DNA of 64,000 bases from Lysinibacillus sphaericus (GTDB lineage Bacteria; Bacillota; Bacilli; Bacillales_A; Planococcaceae): contig NZ_SADV01000016.1 in assembly GCF_006864135.1 (NCBI RefSeq), positions 1 through 64,000 of the forward strand, read 5' to 3'. The notes beneath the pieces were generated by a model. The model saw only the letters and a list, made by a program, of their open reading frames with translations, had not been told where the DNA came from and searched no databases. The position numbers and the translations under genes were made by a program. Shown one piece after another: positions 45,241 to 55,039 of the stretch (within the stretch, counting starts at the first letter, position 1; each line of letters opens with the position of its first letter).

Positions 45241-46929
45241 TTATATTTTAAATTTATTGATTTCTTCCTTCACGGACACCGCTTCTTCACTTAATGCCTT
45301 AGCAACAGCGTTAATTTCTTGAATAGTCGCAGCTTGCTCTTCAATTGTCGATGCTATTGTTTCAGACTGTTGTGCAGCATGCTTGGAAGAAGAGGACATT
45401 TCATTGACCGATGCTGCCACTTCTTCAGTACTCGCAGAAATTTGTTGCGTAGAAGCAGATACATCCTCGATTTGAGATGTCATATCACTAATCGCTTTTA
45501 AAATCCCATCGAAGGCATTTTGGGCATTCTGAATAAATGTGACACCTTCATCTACATTCAATACTGTTACATTTACGGCATTTTCTACTTCTTTCGTTTC
45601 TTGCTGAATAAGTGTTATTACATCTACTATTTGATTGGCAGAAGCTTTGGATTCCTCTGCTAATTTACGCACTTCATCTGCCACGACTGCGAAGCCATTA
45701 CCATGCTCTCCTGCACGAGCCGCCTCAATCGCAGCATTTAATGCTAAAAGATTTGTTTGCTCAGTAATGTCAGTAATTACTTTCGCAATATTAACAATTT
45801 CAGCTGATTGCGTACTTAGCTTCTTAATACGTTCATTTGTTGTATTTGAAGATTGTTGGATAATTGACATTTGATTTTCTGCAATATGCAACGTTTTTTC
45901 ACCATCATTTGCAATAGCTTGTGTGTCTACTGCTTTAGAATGAAGCATTTGAGTAGCCTCAGCAATACGGTGAACACCTTGAGCAGTTTCATCCATTGCT
46001 ATCGAACTTTCACGACCTGTAACAGCTGCTTGGTTATCACTAATCGCCATTCTCTCTACAAGGTTTGCAATATCATGTGAGGAATTTGAAATTTCTTCTG
46101 TACTTGCTGCTAGTTCTTCAGCCGCTGATGATGAATGCTCAACATTTGCCGTCATGCTATGTATTAGTGAATGTAAATTAGACTTCATCAAATTAAAAGA
46201 ATCAGCCAAATCTTTAATTTCATCCTTCGTTCTAACTTCGATATCCTTTTGACATAAATCACCTTTAGCAATTACCCTTGCTGCAGAAGTTAGCTTATTT
46301 ACAGGGTCAACGATGGAACGTACAAATCTAAACCCAACTACTACACAAATCAATAAAATAATGCAGAACATCCATAAGAACCACTGTTTATTATTATTAA
46401 TAAGCTTTTCAACATGTGCTAAAGAATTTTGCATGTCTGTAATGTTTTCTTGTTGAAACAAATCTACTTTGTCATTAATCTCAACTGAAGTAGTATCAAA
46501 TTCAAGCATCATTTTATTCCCTTGCTCAGGCCCGTCTTGAATATAACTATGAGCCATTTTCTGACCAGTACTATAATATTCATCAAACGCTATTTTAATC
46601 GCATCTAATCTTTCCCGGTCTTCCTGATGCATTTTTTTCACTTGTTCCAAATCTTTATAAAAGATTTTGCTATATTCTTCTGCTTGCTCAAATCCATCAT
46701 CTAAATTATCGAGTGCTCTTGTGGCACTAATATCAGTCAAATACTGCTGAACCTGTACAACTGCTAACTTCATCTCATCTGCTAATAACGTCGTTTGAAG
46801 TGTTTTTTCTTTCATCAAATGTACTTGTTCCAGTTGAGATTTAGCATTTTGTTGCTGAAATACCCCCATAATTAAAACTAATACTACGATAAGGCCAAAC
46901 GACACTATACTCCTTACTTTAATTGACAC
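45241..46929 (-). CDS. Methyl-accepting chemotaxis protein
   Basis: A 562-residue receptor. Membrane segments at about 7-24 and 185-206 flank an extracytoplasmic four-helix-type sensor. A HAMP domain (about 207-260) and a long cytoplasmic signalling coiled coil follow; the hairpin tip [19 protein letters not shown] is intact. It lacks a C-terminal pentapeptide. It should signal to CheA. The ligand is unknown. The start has GGAGG upstream. No other chemotaxis gene in the window. Confidence 0.93.
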   Translation of the reverse strand: MSIKVRSIVSFGLIVVLVLIMGVFQQQNAKSQLEQVHLMKEKTLQTTLLADEMKLAVVQVQQYLTDISATRALDNLDDGFEQAEEYSKIFYKDLEQVKKMHQEDRERLDAIKIAFDEYYSTGQKMAHSYIQDGPEQGNKMMLEFDTTSVEINDKVDLFQQENITDMQNSLAHVEKLINNNKQWFLWMFCIILLICVVVGFRFVRSIVDPVNKLTSAARVIAKGDLCQKDIEVRTKDEIKDLADSFNLMKSNLHSLIHSMTANVEHSSSAAEELAASTEEISNSSHDIANLVERMAISDNQAAVTGRESSIAMDETAQGVHRIAEATQMLHSKAVDTQAIANDGEKTLHIAENQMSIIQQSSNTTNERIKKLSTQSAEIVNIAKVITDITEQTNLLALNAAIEAARAGEHGNGFAVVADEVRKLAEESKASANQIVDVITLIQQETKEVENAVNVTVLNVDEGVTFIQNAQNAFDGILKAISDMTSQIEDVSASTQQISASTEEVAASVNEMSSSSKHAAQQSETIASTIEEQAATIQEINAVAKALSEEAVSVKEEINKFKI

Positions 46930-47303
46930 AAAATACCTCCTATTTTTAACCTCTAATAGTTTAGTCTGATAGAAAATATTTTAATAATTTATTTACATTA
47001 ATGTAACACATTTACCAAACTAACTTTCAAAATCATCATTTTTGTAACGTAATGATTTACCAACAAAACATTATACCTTTCTTATCGACCGGAAAAATGA
47101 AAAAATGTGTAGTTTTCAAGAATTTTTCACCACTAATTGACTACAGATGAAATAATAAGTAAACATTACAGGATACAGTGAATACATTTACAATGGATCT
47201 AGTTATTTATTTGTGCGTGTCGAACGCTAGCTTACCCATCTGCATATCATATTTATAATCAAGTATGTCATCAATGTTAAATCACTATCGAAAGGAGATC
47301 GTT
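46930..47303. other. Divergent gap between the chemoreceptor and yqfQ
   Basis: About 370 bp, AT-rich. It should hold both promoters. A GTCGATAA close to a SigD -10 element occurs on the minus strand near 47084-47091, without a proper -35. No gene seen. Confidence 0.4.
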
Positions 47304-47837
47304 ATGGTATTTAGACCACAGTTTCCGATGTATCCTGGTGGCATGAGAATGCCCATGCAAATGCCAATGCAAATGCCGATGCAAATGCCAATGCAAATGC
47401 CAACACCTCCACAAATGCCACCGCAGTCCTTTTTCCCGCCTGGAGGCTTCCCAAATCAGCCACGAATTCCCGGTGGCTTCCCTATGTCCAGTGGAATAGG
47501 TTCATTTGGAGGACAAATGCCGATGCAGGAACCTTCAAAAATCGGTTCATTTTTGCAGCAGGCGAATAGCTTATTTAACTCAGCGAAAACATATACACCT
47601 TACATTCAGCAAGCAATGCCAATGGTAAAAAATATTCCGTCACTTTTAAAATTGTATAAAGGATTTCAAGGTCTTCCTGCTGCAGGAGCTGCCGCAGGGG
47701 CTGGAGCAGTAGCAGCTGAAGCAGCGGCTAGCGGAGCAGGTTCTACTAAAAGTCGAAAAGCGTCTCGACAAAATGGATCATTTACTCCCGCTGAACCACT
47801 TCCATCTAAGCCCCGTATATTCCAGCCGCCTATGTAG
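47304..47837 (+). CDS. yqfQ: YqfQ/VrrA-like low-complexity protein
   Basis: A 177-residue protein with an N-terminal Pro/Met/Gly-rich region containing tandem MPMQ units (about residues 14-32), typical of YqfQ-like proteins. A middle helical region (FLQQANSLFNSAKTYTPYIQ) and an alanine/glycine run (AAGAAAGAGAVAAEAAASGA) follow. The ATG at 47304 has AAAGGAG upstream. Position directly before ispH matches B. subtilis yqfQ. Function unknown. Confidence 0.75.
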   Translation: MVFRPQFPMYPGGMRMPMQMPMQMPMQMPMQMPTPPQMPPQSFFPPGGFPNQPRIPGGFPMSSGIGSFGGQMPMQEPSKIGSFLQQANSLFNSAKTYTPYIQQAMPMVKNIPSLLKLYKGFQGLPAAGAAAGAGAVAAEAAASGAGSTKSRKASRQNGSFTPAEPLPSKPRIFQPPM

Positions 47838-47910
47838 ATGAAGGTTTCTTTGTATTCGCCGTCCCTGTCCGTTATAATGTAGATAGGTAAGCTTGAAAGG
47901 AGTCACAACC

Positions 47911-48879
47911 ATGCAAGTATTAAAAATTAATCCACGTGGCTATTGCTACGGTGTTGTTGATGCGATGGTCATCGCTCGAAACGCCGCACTCGATAAAACA
48001 TTACCAAGACCTATCTACATTTTAGGTATGATTGTCCATAATAAACATGTCACGGATGCCTTTGAAGCAGATGGCATCATCACATTAGATGGCGAGAATC
48101 GTTTAGAAATTATTAAACAAGTTGAAACTGGCACTGTTATTTTCACAGCACATGGTGTTTCACCTGAAATTCGTGAAATTGCGAAGCGAAAAGGCTTAGT
48201 ATCCATTGATGCCACATGCCCTGACGTAACGGTTACACACGATTTAATTCGTGAAAAATCAGCAAATGGCTATGATATTATATATATCGGTAAAAAAGGC
48301 CATCCCGAGCCAGAGGGAGCAATTGGGGTTGCACCAGATCATGTACATTTAGTGCAATCATCCACTGATATTGATACATTAAATTTAACGAATGATAAAT
48401 TACTAGTAACAAATCAAACGACGATGAGTCAATGGGATGTCGCTCATTTAATGGATAGTTTAAAAGAGAAATTCCCACATATTGAAGTGCATAAGGAGAT
48501 TTGTTTGGCAACCCAGGTTCGCCAAGAAGCAGTTGCTCAGCAAGCTGGGGAGGCAGATTTACTTATTGTTGTTGGTGACCCAAAATCCAATAACTCGAAT
48601 CGTTTAACGCAAGTTTCTGTTGAAATAGCAGGGACGCCATCTTATCGAATTGCAGACGTTTCTGAGCTAAAAGTTGAATGGTTAAAAGGAATTAATTCTG
48701 TCGCTGTTACAGCAGGTGCTTCTACGCCAACACCCATTGTAAAAGAGGTTATTTCATTCCTTGAGCATTTCGATGAAAATGATGAATCAACACATATCAT
48801 TGAGCGTACAGTTACATTAAATAAAATTTTACCTAAAATTAAATCGCCAAAGCCTGTTGATAAAATTATGCCTTACTAA
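47911..48879 (+). CDS. ispH: 4-hydroxy-3-methylbut-2-enyl diphosphate reductase
   Basis: Last enzyme of the MEP isoprenoid pathway; reduces HMBPP to IPP and DMAPP with an Fe-S cluster. 322 residues from the ATG at 47911, which is preceded by AAAGGAG; the longer ORF has no site. Cluster cysteines: Cys12 (GYCYGV), Cys103 (ATCPDVT) and Cys198 (EICLATQ). The NSNRL and TAGASTP motifs are intact. It partners with ispG at 4.7 kb. Confidence 0.96.
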   Translation: MQVLKINPRGYCYGVVDAMVIARNAALDKTLPRPIYILGMIVHNKHVTDAFEADGIITLDGENRLEIIKQVETGTVIFTAHGVSPEIREIAKRKGLVSIDATCPDVTVTHDLIREKSANGYDIIYIGKKGHPEPEGAIGVAPDHVHLVQSSTDIDTLNLTNDKLLVTNQTTMSQWDVAHLMDSLKEKFPHIEVHKEICLATQVRQEAVAQQAGEADLLIVVGDPKSNNSNRLTQVSVEIAGTPSYRIADVSELKVEWLKGINSVAVTAGASTPTPIVKEVISFLEHFDENDESTHIIERTVTLNKILPKIKSPKPVDKIMPY

Positions 48880-48890
48880 GAACAAATGCG

Positions 48891-48997
48891 CTAAAGCGCT
48901 CGTTTACATCCGACAAGCGCTGAAGAGCACGAAGCAAAAGTAAACGCCACCAGTTTGCACGAGGAATCGAAGCGACCTCGAGGAAGTAGCGCTTTAG
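48891..48997. repeat. Element bounded by nested inverted repeats
   Basis: Outer arms CTAAAGCGCT (48891-48900) and AGCGCTTTAG (48988-48997), inner arms CGTTTAC (48901-48907) and GTAAACG (48940-48946). It is 107 bp, GC-richer, and unlike the other repeats. It could be a small palindromic element of MITE or BOX type. Confidence 0.55.
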
Positions 48998-49020
48998 TCT
49001 AGACGATCTATAGTAGAAAA

Positions 49021-49054
49021 AAATCCTGATTGTCTATGTTGACAATCAGGATTT
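49021..49054. terminator. Bidirectional terminator between ispH and dctR
   Basis: AAATCCTGATTGTC / GACAATCAGGATTT, 14-bp perfect stem with a 6-nt loop. Confidence 0.85.
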
Positions 49055-49058
49055 CTCA

Positions 49059-49760
49059 TTATTTACTAAAATAATAATTGACTGGACGACCAATACCACC
49101 ATAATGCACATCCATCGTAATTTCCTCTTGCTTCTCTAAATAATCTAAGTATCTTCTTGCTGTTACACGCGCAATACCTACACCACTGGCTACTTCTTCT
49201 GCTGATGCTCCTTCTACAGAGTGCAAATAGTGCACCACTTTCTCTAGCGTTGCGCGATTAAAACCTTTAGGTAAACTTTTTTCTGACCGTAAAACGTTTG
49301 ATTGCTGAGCTTCATTATGTCCTCCGTGATAATGGAATAACTGATCCAGCTCTCCTTGTGTTATTTCACGCTCCGATTGCATTTGCTTTTTAAAGCGCAA
49401 ATAATTTTCAAGCGTTCCTTGCACTCGTTCAAATGAAAAAGGTTTCATAATATAATCAAAGACGCCAAGATGTAGGACCTGTTTTACAGTTTCCATATCA
49501 TTAGCAGCTGTTACTGTAATTACATCTACCGGTAACTTGAGTTCACGAATTTTTCGTAAACTTGTCACGCCATCTTGCTCTGGCATGAAAATATCCATAA
49601 ATACTAATTCTGGTTTAAGTTTTTGAATTTGCGCAATTCCTTCAACTCCATTTGAGGCTTGTCCAATTACTTCAAATCCAACTACCTTTTCAATAAATTG
49701 GCGATTAACCTCTCGCACCATTGGATCGTCCTCTATTAATAAAACCTTTGTTTGTGTCAC
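49059..49760 (-). CDS. dctR: Response regulator DctR (CitB-type)
   Basis: Response regulator of the CitT/DctR group, 233 residues. Receiver domain: Asp11/Asp12, phospho-Asp56 (LVFMDIFMPEQDG) and Lys in IMKPFSFER. The C-terminal part has a helix-turn-helix (ASAEEVASGVGIARVTARRYL, given here as the region about 190-210). The GTG at 49760 follows GGAGGACTAACA. The stop-proximal gene of the minus-strand pair with dctS. In B. subtilis DctR activates dctP for C4-dicarboxylate uptake. Confidence 0.9.
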   Translation of the reverse strand: MTQTKVLLIEDDPMVREVNRQFIEKVVGFEVIGQASNGVEGIAQIQKLKPELVFMDIFMPEQDGVTSLRKIRELKLPVDVITVTAANDMETVKQVLHLGVFDYIMKPFSFERVQGTLENYLRFKKQMQSEREITQGELDQLFHYHGGHNEAQQSNVLRSEKSLPKGFNRATLEKVVHYLHSVEGASAEEVASGVGIARVTARRYLDYLEKQEEITMDVHYGGIGRPVNYYFSK

Positions 49761-49968
49761 TGTTAGTCCTCCATACACTTTGTTCTATCTCTATTTGTGC
49801 AAATTTTTACTTAAGGAAGCTATCTATGAGAGCGCCACACTGTTCCCATAGAAATTCTCGCTTCTATTTCAACGATTCATATTACATTACTCAAAGGATT
49901 GATCTTCATTACAACCAAGTGCTTTCTTAGGGACATCATGAGTCGTCCAGCATTTGTTAATGAGCCTA

Positions 49969-51570
49969 TTAAGTATGGTAAAAAGTTATTAAAAAGCTTG
50001 TTCCTTTATTCGGTTCACTTATGACTTCGATTTCTCCCTTTCCTTTTTGTACAATTTCTTGTATTAGAAAAAGTCCAATGCCTCGACCTTTTTTCTCTTT
50101 TGTCGAATAGCCATTATCAAAAATATGTGCCTTGACTTCATTCGTCATGCCTATACCATTATCCGTTACTAATATTGCCAGCACATCCTCATCTTCATCA
50201 ACAGAAACATGAATCATTTTTTCTTCAATTTGGACATCCCTTAATGCATCAAAAGCATTTTCAATTAAGTTACCAAATAAAATAACGAAATCATGATGAT
50301 CTAAATTATTAGGAAATGTTGTCAAACGGCTTTCCCTGTCAATCTCCAGTAGAATTCCCTGTTCTTTTGCATAGGAAATTTTACTAAGCAATAGCCCGGA
50401 AATATTTTCATTTTTAATCCGTTCATTTAGAAAGTTTGTAATTTCATCATGTTCTTCTTTTACTTGTGTTAAGTAAGAAAGTGCTTGTTCATGATGTCCA
50501 AGTTGTAAAAGACCAGCAATTGTGTGCAATTTATTTTTATGCTCATGTGTTTGCACGCGTAATGCTTGTACAAATGCCTTAACACCCGTTAGTTCCTCTG
50601 CAAGCTTTTTCACTTCTGTACGATCCTTAAACATGGCTACAGCCCCAACCGTTTTTCCATTAACTTGTATTGGTATACGATTACTCATAATATTGTTTTC
50701 ATTAATATAGAGCTCACGATTAAAAATGGGTTGATCTAGCTCCAATATTTCTGGTAATCGTGTATCAGGTAACACGTCAAAAATTTTCTTCCCTATTAAT
50801 GTTGAAGGTTTTTTGTGAACCCCCAATATGTCACATGCTTTTTCATTAAATATTGTAATTGTCAAATCATTATCAATGGCAATTATCCCTTCATGCATCG
50901 CGTTAAATGTTTCGGTTCTTTCTACATACATTTTAGCAATTTCGTGGGGCTCTAACCCAAACATTTGCTTTTTCATATGAAGCCCTAATGTATGAGCCCC
51001 CCATGCACTAAAGAAAAGAGATAATAAAATAGTAATCATTAATTCTGTTTGAATAGATTGTAGCAACTCTGCCACAGTTAAAACACTATAGCCCACTACT
51101 ACTACGCCTATTTGTTTACCTTCTTTACTCATGATTGGGACGAATGCTCGTACCATATCTCCATGTTCACCATGGGCAATGGATGTATAATAATGCTCAG
51201 AAAACGCAGCGTTCAGATCTCCTGACTCCGAGAGTTGCCCAATCTCCTCTGTATTTGGATGTGAGTACTTACGCCTTTGCATATCTAGTACAACAATATA
51301 TTGTGCGCCATTTATATCACGTATTTCCTCCACTACAGGATTTATATATTTCGTAGCCTCGTTAAAATTTTTATTTGCTATGTAAGTTTTCAGTTCGGGA
51401 AGCTGTGATACTGTTTTTGCCACAAGTAAAGCCTGATCTCCAAGCTTATCCTTTTGCACAGTCATGACAAACCCTAGCAAAAATGTTCCACCTATACTAA
51501 AGGAGAGCATGAGAATAAAAAAAGTCAGAGACATAATTTTTCTCTTCATCGATATTTTTTGAAATTTCAA
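49969..51570 (-). CDS. dctS: Sensor histidine kinase DctS (CitA/DcuS type)
   Basis: A 533-residue kinase: first membrane segment (about 13-33), an extracytoplasmic Cache-type sensor domain (about 34-175), second membrane segment (about 178-200), a PAS domain (about 215-320), a dimerisation helix with the likely phospho-His in QTHEHKNKLH and an HATPase domain (ENAFDAL, DNGIGM, GRGIGLFL). TTG start follows GGGAGG. Co-transcribed with dctR (about 200 bp apart). Presumably senses dicarboxylates with help of the DctB binding protein. Confidence 0.92.
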   Translation of the reverse strand: MKFQKISMKRKIMSLTFFILMLSFSIGGTFLLGFVMTVQKDKLGDQALLVAKTVSQLPELKTYIANKNFNEATKYINPVVEEIRDINGAQYIVVLDMQRRKYSHPNTEEIGQLSESGDLNAAFSEHYYTSIAHGEHGDMVRAFVPIMSKEGKQIGVVVVGYSVLTVAELLQSIQTELMITILLSLFFSAWGAHTLGLHMKKQMFGLEPHEIAKMYVERTETFNAMHEGIIAIDNDLTITIFNEKACDILGVHKKPSTLIGKKIFDVLPDTRLPEILELDQPIFNRELYINENNIMSNRIPIQVNGKTVGAVAMFKDRTEVKKLAEELTGVKAFVQALRVQTHEHKNKLHTIAGLLQLGHHEQALSYLTQVKEEHDEITNFLNERIKNENISGLLLSKISYAKEQGILLEIDRESRLTTFPNNLDHHDFVILFGNLIENAFDALRDVQIEEKMIHVSVDEDEDVLAILVTDNGIGMTNEVKAHIFDNGYSTKEKKGRGIGLFLIQEIVQKGKGEIEVISEPNKGTSFLITFYHT

Positions 51571-51661
51571 GATGTTCGCCTCCCTCTTACTATATTTTAA
51601 CTTACTCCATATGTTAGAATAACAAAAACATCAGAAAATACGAATAAATTAGGTGTAATAG

Positions 51662-52711
51662 ATGAAAAAATTTATTATTGGAACAATAGCAACCGTTTTA
51701 TTGTTAACGATAGCGTTTGGTGTTCAACAAGGCTTACTATTCGCCAAGCCTCTGCCCTATGACGATGAGCAAAAAGGTTTGAATACGCAAATTACGATTC
51801 ATTTAAGTCATGTTGTTGCTGAGAATACACCAAAAGGACAGGCGGCAAGTAAATTCGCCGAGCTTGTTGAGAAAAAAACAAATGGCAAGGTGAAGGTACA
51901 CGTCTACCCAAACTCCTCCTTGTTTAATGATGAAAACGAGTTTCAGGCTTTGCAAAATGGACAAGTAGAAATGATTATCCCTACTTTCTCAAAGATGACA
52001 TCCTATATACCAAATTGGCAGGTTCTTGATTTACCTTACCTTTTTAATACGGATGATGAAGTGCATGAGGTACTTACAGGTTCGATCGGTGAACAATTGT
52101 TAAATGAGCTTAAGCCTTTTCATATAAAAGGACTGGGCTTTTGGCATAATGGCTTTAAACATTTAACCTCTGTCGATCACCCTATTCATGCATTTGAGGA
52201 TTTAAAAGGCTTACGTGTCCGTACAATGCCAAGTAAAACCCTTGAAAAGCAATTCGAGGTAGTTGGGGCTACACCAATCCCGACTTCTTTCAGCGAGGTT
52301 TTTACTGATTTAGAATCGAATACGATTAATGCTCAGGAAAATACAGCGTCAAATATTTATTCTAAAGGTTTCTATAAAGTGCAGAAGCATATGACATTAA
52401 CTAAGCACGGCATTTTAGGATACGCTGTTTTAATGAATGACAAATTTTGGAGATCCTTACCTTCAGATATCCAACAACAGGTAATGGAGGCTATGAAAGA
52501 AACAACAGACTGGCAATTTGAACAAGCAGTAGAAATGAACGAAGAAGATTTGCAAAAACTTAAGCAGCAGGAAAACTTTGAAATCTATACGATGAGTAAT
52601 AAGGAACGCCAACGCTTTAAGGACAAACTAGCGCCTGTTTATGATTTTTATAGAAACAATGTACAAGAAAATGATGTTTTATCAGAAATTGAAAAAATTG
52701 TTTCTCCTTAA
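51662..52711 (+). CDS. dctB: DctP-type (TRAP) solute-binding protein, DctB
   Basis: A 349-residue extracytoplasmic solute-binding protein of the TRAP family. N-terminal signal or anchor (residues 4-28) without a lipobox. Family blocks are present: HVVAENTPKGQAASKFAELV, DLPYLF, GLGFWHNGFKHLTS, GLRVRTMPSKT and AQENTASNIYSKGF. No TRAP membrane genes are nearby. In B. subtilis DctB works with the DctS kinase and DctP as a co-sensor; the same set here supports that role. Divergent from dctS. Confidence 0.88.
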   Translation: MKKFIIGTIATVLLLTIAFGVQQGLLFAKPLPYDDEQKGLNTQITIHLSHVVAENTPKGQAASKFAELVEKKTNGKVKVHVYPNSSLFNDENEFQALQNGQVEMIIPTFSKMTSYIPNWQVLDLPYLFNTDDEVHEVLTGSIGEQLLNELKPFHIKGLGFWHNGFKHLTSVDHPIHAFEDLKGLRVRTMPSKTLEKQFEVVGATPIPTSFSEVFTDLESNTINAQENTASNIYSKGFYKVQKHMTLTKHGILGYAVLMNDKFWRSLPSDIQQQVMEAMKETTDWQFEQAVEMNEEDLQKLKQQENFEIYTMSNKERQRFKDKLAPVYDFYRNNVQENDVLSEIEKIVSP

Positions 52712-52751
52712 AGTATTAATGTGCGATTCATACTTTTGTTCATTAATGATA

Positions 52752-52779
52752 AAATCCTCACTAGCGTGGGGATTTTTTT
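52752..52779 (+). terminator. Terminator of dctB
   Basis: AAATCCTCAC / GTGGGGATTT hairpin (one G-U-type mismatch) followed by TTTTTTT. Confidence 0.85.
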
Positions 52780-52947
52780 CTTGTGTATTATAATAGGTTC
52801 TAAAATTACAAAACTACTATAAAACAGCTTGAAACCCCTGATATCACTAGTTTTATTGATCTCCCAACTAAAATTGAACAAAATGAACAATAGAAACTTT
52901 ACGGTCATAAAAACTATTGTCGGAAAATTTCAGCTAAGATAACTTCA

Positions 52948-52961
52948 TGAAAGCGTTCACA
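52948..52961. promoter_or_regulatory. cre site (CcpA) upstream of dctP
   Basis: TGAAAGCGTTCACA matches the catabolite-responsive element TGWAANCGNTNWCA at all defined positions. It lies 33 bp before the dctP start, so CcpA should repress uptake of C4-dicarboxylates when preferred sugars are present. Confidence 0.85.
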
Positions 52962-52994
52962 TAATATTCATAAACAGTGTTAGGGGAGAACTTT

Positions 52995-54260
52995 ATGCGT
53001 ATAAATTTTAAAAACTTAACAGTACAAGTCCTGATTGCTATTGTGCTAGGTATTATTGTAGGTGCTACGTTCCCTGAATTCGGAGCGAAGTTGAAAATAT
53101 TAGCAGATATTTTTATTAAATTAATTAAGATGTTAATAGCTCCTATTATTTTCTTAACAGTTGTTATTGGAATTGGTAGTATGGGCGATGTAAAAAAGGT
53201 TGGTAAAATTGGCGGGAAGGCATTAATTTATTTTGAAATTGTCTCTACTTTCGCATTAGCGATCGGTTTAATCGTTGTCAATATTGTAAAACCTGGTAAA
53301 GGCTTTAATACAGCTGCTGCGAACGGTGCAGATGTTTCCCAATATACAGAGGCCGCAGCCGCTACAGAGCATGGTATTGGTGCATTTATCATGCAAATTA
53401 TACCTGATAATGTTGTCGGAGCACTTGCAAATGGCGAGTTATTACCTGTTTTATTCTCAGCTGTTTTATTCGGCATAGCTGCTGCAGCTATTGGTGAACC
53501 CGCTAAACCAGTTATTAAATTTTTCGAACAAGTAGCAGATATATTCTTTAAAATTGTTAATATGGTCATGAAAGTTTCCCCGATTGGTGCATTTGGCGCT
53601 ATGAGCTACACAATCGGAAACTTCGGTCTTAAATCACTAGGAAACTTAGGATTTTTAATGCTTTCCGTTTATATTACAATGTTTATCTTTATCGTAGTCA
53701 TCATTGGTCTTATTACACGTTACTTTGGATTCAGTATCTTTAAGTTTATTAAATATATTAAAGATGAAATTTTTATCGTTATTGGAACATCATCATCAGA
53801 ATCTGCCCTACCTTCGATGATGCGTAAATTAGAAAACTATGGTTGCTCTAAACAAGTCGTTGGGCTTGTTATTCCAACGGGGTACTCCTTTAACTTAGAT
53901 GGTACGTCCATCTACTTATCTATGGCGGCTATTTTTATCGCACAAGCTTATGGGGTGGATTTAGATGTTTGGCATCAAATTACATTATTAGCTATTTTAA
54001 TGCTAACATCTAAAGGTGCAGCCGGTGTAACAGGCTCTGGCTTTATTACACTCGCAGCAACATTAGCAGCATTCCCAATGATTCCAGTAGAAGGGATTGC
54101 CCTTTTAATTGGGGTCGACCGCTTTATGTCAGAGGCTCGCGCCGTTACAAACTTAATTGGTAATGGTGTAGCAACAGTTGTCGTTTCAAAAATGGAAAAA
54201 GAATTCGATCCAGAGCAAGAAAAACGTGCTCTTGCAGGAGAAGTCACAACCCAACAATAA
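52995..54260 (+). CDS. dctP: C4-dicarboxylate/cation symporter DctP
   Basis: DAACS-family symporter, 421 residues, about eight membrane segments plus two re-entrant hairpins. Conserved blocks: serine-rich GTSSSESALPSMM (about 256-268), PTGYSFNLDGTSIY (about 291-304) and DRFMSEARAVTNLIGN near the end, which contact dicarboxylate and cations. The ATG at 52995 follows AGGGGAG. Preceded by a cre site and presumably activated by DctR. Substrates inferred as succinate, fumarate and malate. Confidence 0.93.
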   Translation: MRINFKNLTVQVLIAIVLGIIVGATFPEFGAKLKILADIFIKLIKMLIAPIIFLTVVIGIGSMGDVKKVGKIGGKALIYFEIVSTFALAIGLIVVNIVKPGKGFNTAAANGADVSQYTEAAAATEHGIGAFIMQIIPDNVVGALANGELLPVLFSAVLFGIAAAAIGEPAKPVIKFFEQVADIFFKIVNMVMKVSPIGAFGAMSYTIGNFGLKSLGNLGFLMLSVYITMFIFIVVIIGLITRYFGFSIFKFIKYIKDEIFIVIGTSSSESALPSMMRKLENYGCSKQVVGLVIPTGYSFNLDGTSIYLSMAAIFIAQAYGVDLDVWHQITLLAILMLTSKGAAGVTGSGFITLAATLAAFPMIPVEGIALLIGVDRFMSEARAVTNLIGNGVATVVVSKMEKEFDPEQEKRALAGEVTTQQ

Positions 54261-54264
54261 AATG

Positions 54265-54312
54265 AAAGGCTGGCCGGTAGTGTGAAATTCACATTATCGG
54301 CCAGCCTTTTTC
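54265..54312 (+). terminator. Terminator of dctP
   Basis: Long hairpin with AAGGCTGG / CCAGCCTT outer arms and GTGTG/CACA inner pairing, followed by TTTT. Confidence 0.8.
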
Positions 54313-54586
54313 AGTGTTAAACTCCATATTCCATTTTTAAAAATCAAATGTACACCATTTGTTGCTTGCAAAAAAAATCAATCCAACTTTTCGAAACAAC
54401 TTTATCGCCTATTTGAATCAAATATACCTCGGCAAAATTGCCGCTGTCGCTTCGCTTTCGAATCGGCTTTATGCTTATGCCAGTATAACCCTTCCTGATT
54501 TGAGGAAGGTATTAAATTAAAAATAATAAAGTAGTTTAATTCAGTGTTTGTTCTACAATAGGACTCTTAGCGAAATAGATCAATAT
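54313..54586. other. Gap between dctP and the LapA-like gene
   Basis: About 275 bp. It holds a short repeat fragment (GCCGCTGTCGCTTCGCTTTC, about 54440-54460) and a small hairpin CCTTCCT-GATTTG-AGGAAGG (about 54490-54510). No gene seen. Confidence 0.5.
54425..54470. repeat. Short repeat fragment
   Basis: CTCGGCAAAATTGCCGCTGT followed by CGCTTCGCTTTCGAATCGG, a truncated copy of the repeat core. Confidence 0.6.
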
Positions 54587-54835
54587 TTAAGAATGTTGAT
54601 CTATTTCACCACCTGCCTTTTTTAATGCTCTTTGAAGTTGATAAATTTTCATCATACTAATTAATCCAGTTAATAGGGCTCCCAATAGGACTGACCCAAT
54701 AATGACGAGGATCAATGGCCATTCAGCTTTTCCAAATAAATAATTAACCGTTACCATGTCAACATTTATAACTGAAAAAACTGCGATAATTAAGATCACA
54801 ATTAGTGCTAATATTAAGTTCCATTGCTTTTTCAT
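54587..54835 (-). CDS. LapA domain (DUF1049) membrane protein
   Basis: An 82-residue protein with two membrane segments (about 5-25 and 38-62) and a basic, helical tail (MMKIYQLQRALKKAGGE). This is the LapA/YrvD (DUF1049) pattern: ...NVDMVTVNYLFGKAEWPLIL then a glycine-rich second span. The ATG at 54835 is chosen for GAGGTGG upstream. Function unknown in Gram-positives. Confidence 0.78.
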   Translation of the reverse strand: MKKQWNLILALIVILIIAVFSVINVDMVTVNYLFGKAEWPLILVIIGSVLLGALLTGLISMMKIYQLQRALKKAGGEIDQHS

Positions 54836-55039
54836 AAGCCACCTCATTTATTTAACTATTCTACATTCACTATTATAGAATCAGAATTAGCTTAGGACAA
54901 TCACTTATTTTACAGCAAGGGTATACACTGATAGACCTTTTAACCCTTTAGTTGGACCTCTTTAACTATCAAAATTTTTATTGAAGATGAAACTTAGAGT
55001 AAAGCTTCTCCGTATAGTAAGTAGATTGGAGGCTTTTTT

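Noticed and set aside
47080..47095. SigD-like -10 (GTCGATAA) upstream of the chemoreceptor
   Set aside because: One mismatch to GCCGATAA and no TAAA at the proper distance, so not claimed as a promoter.
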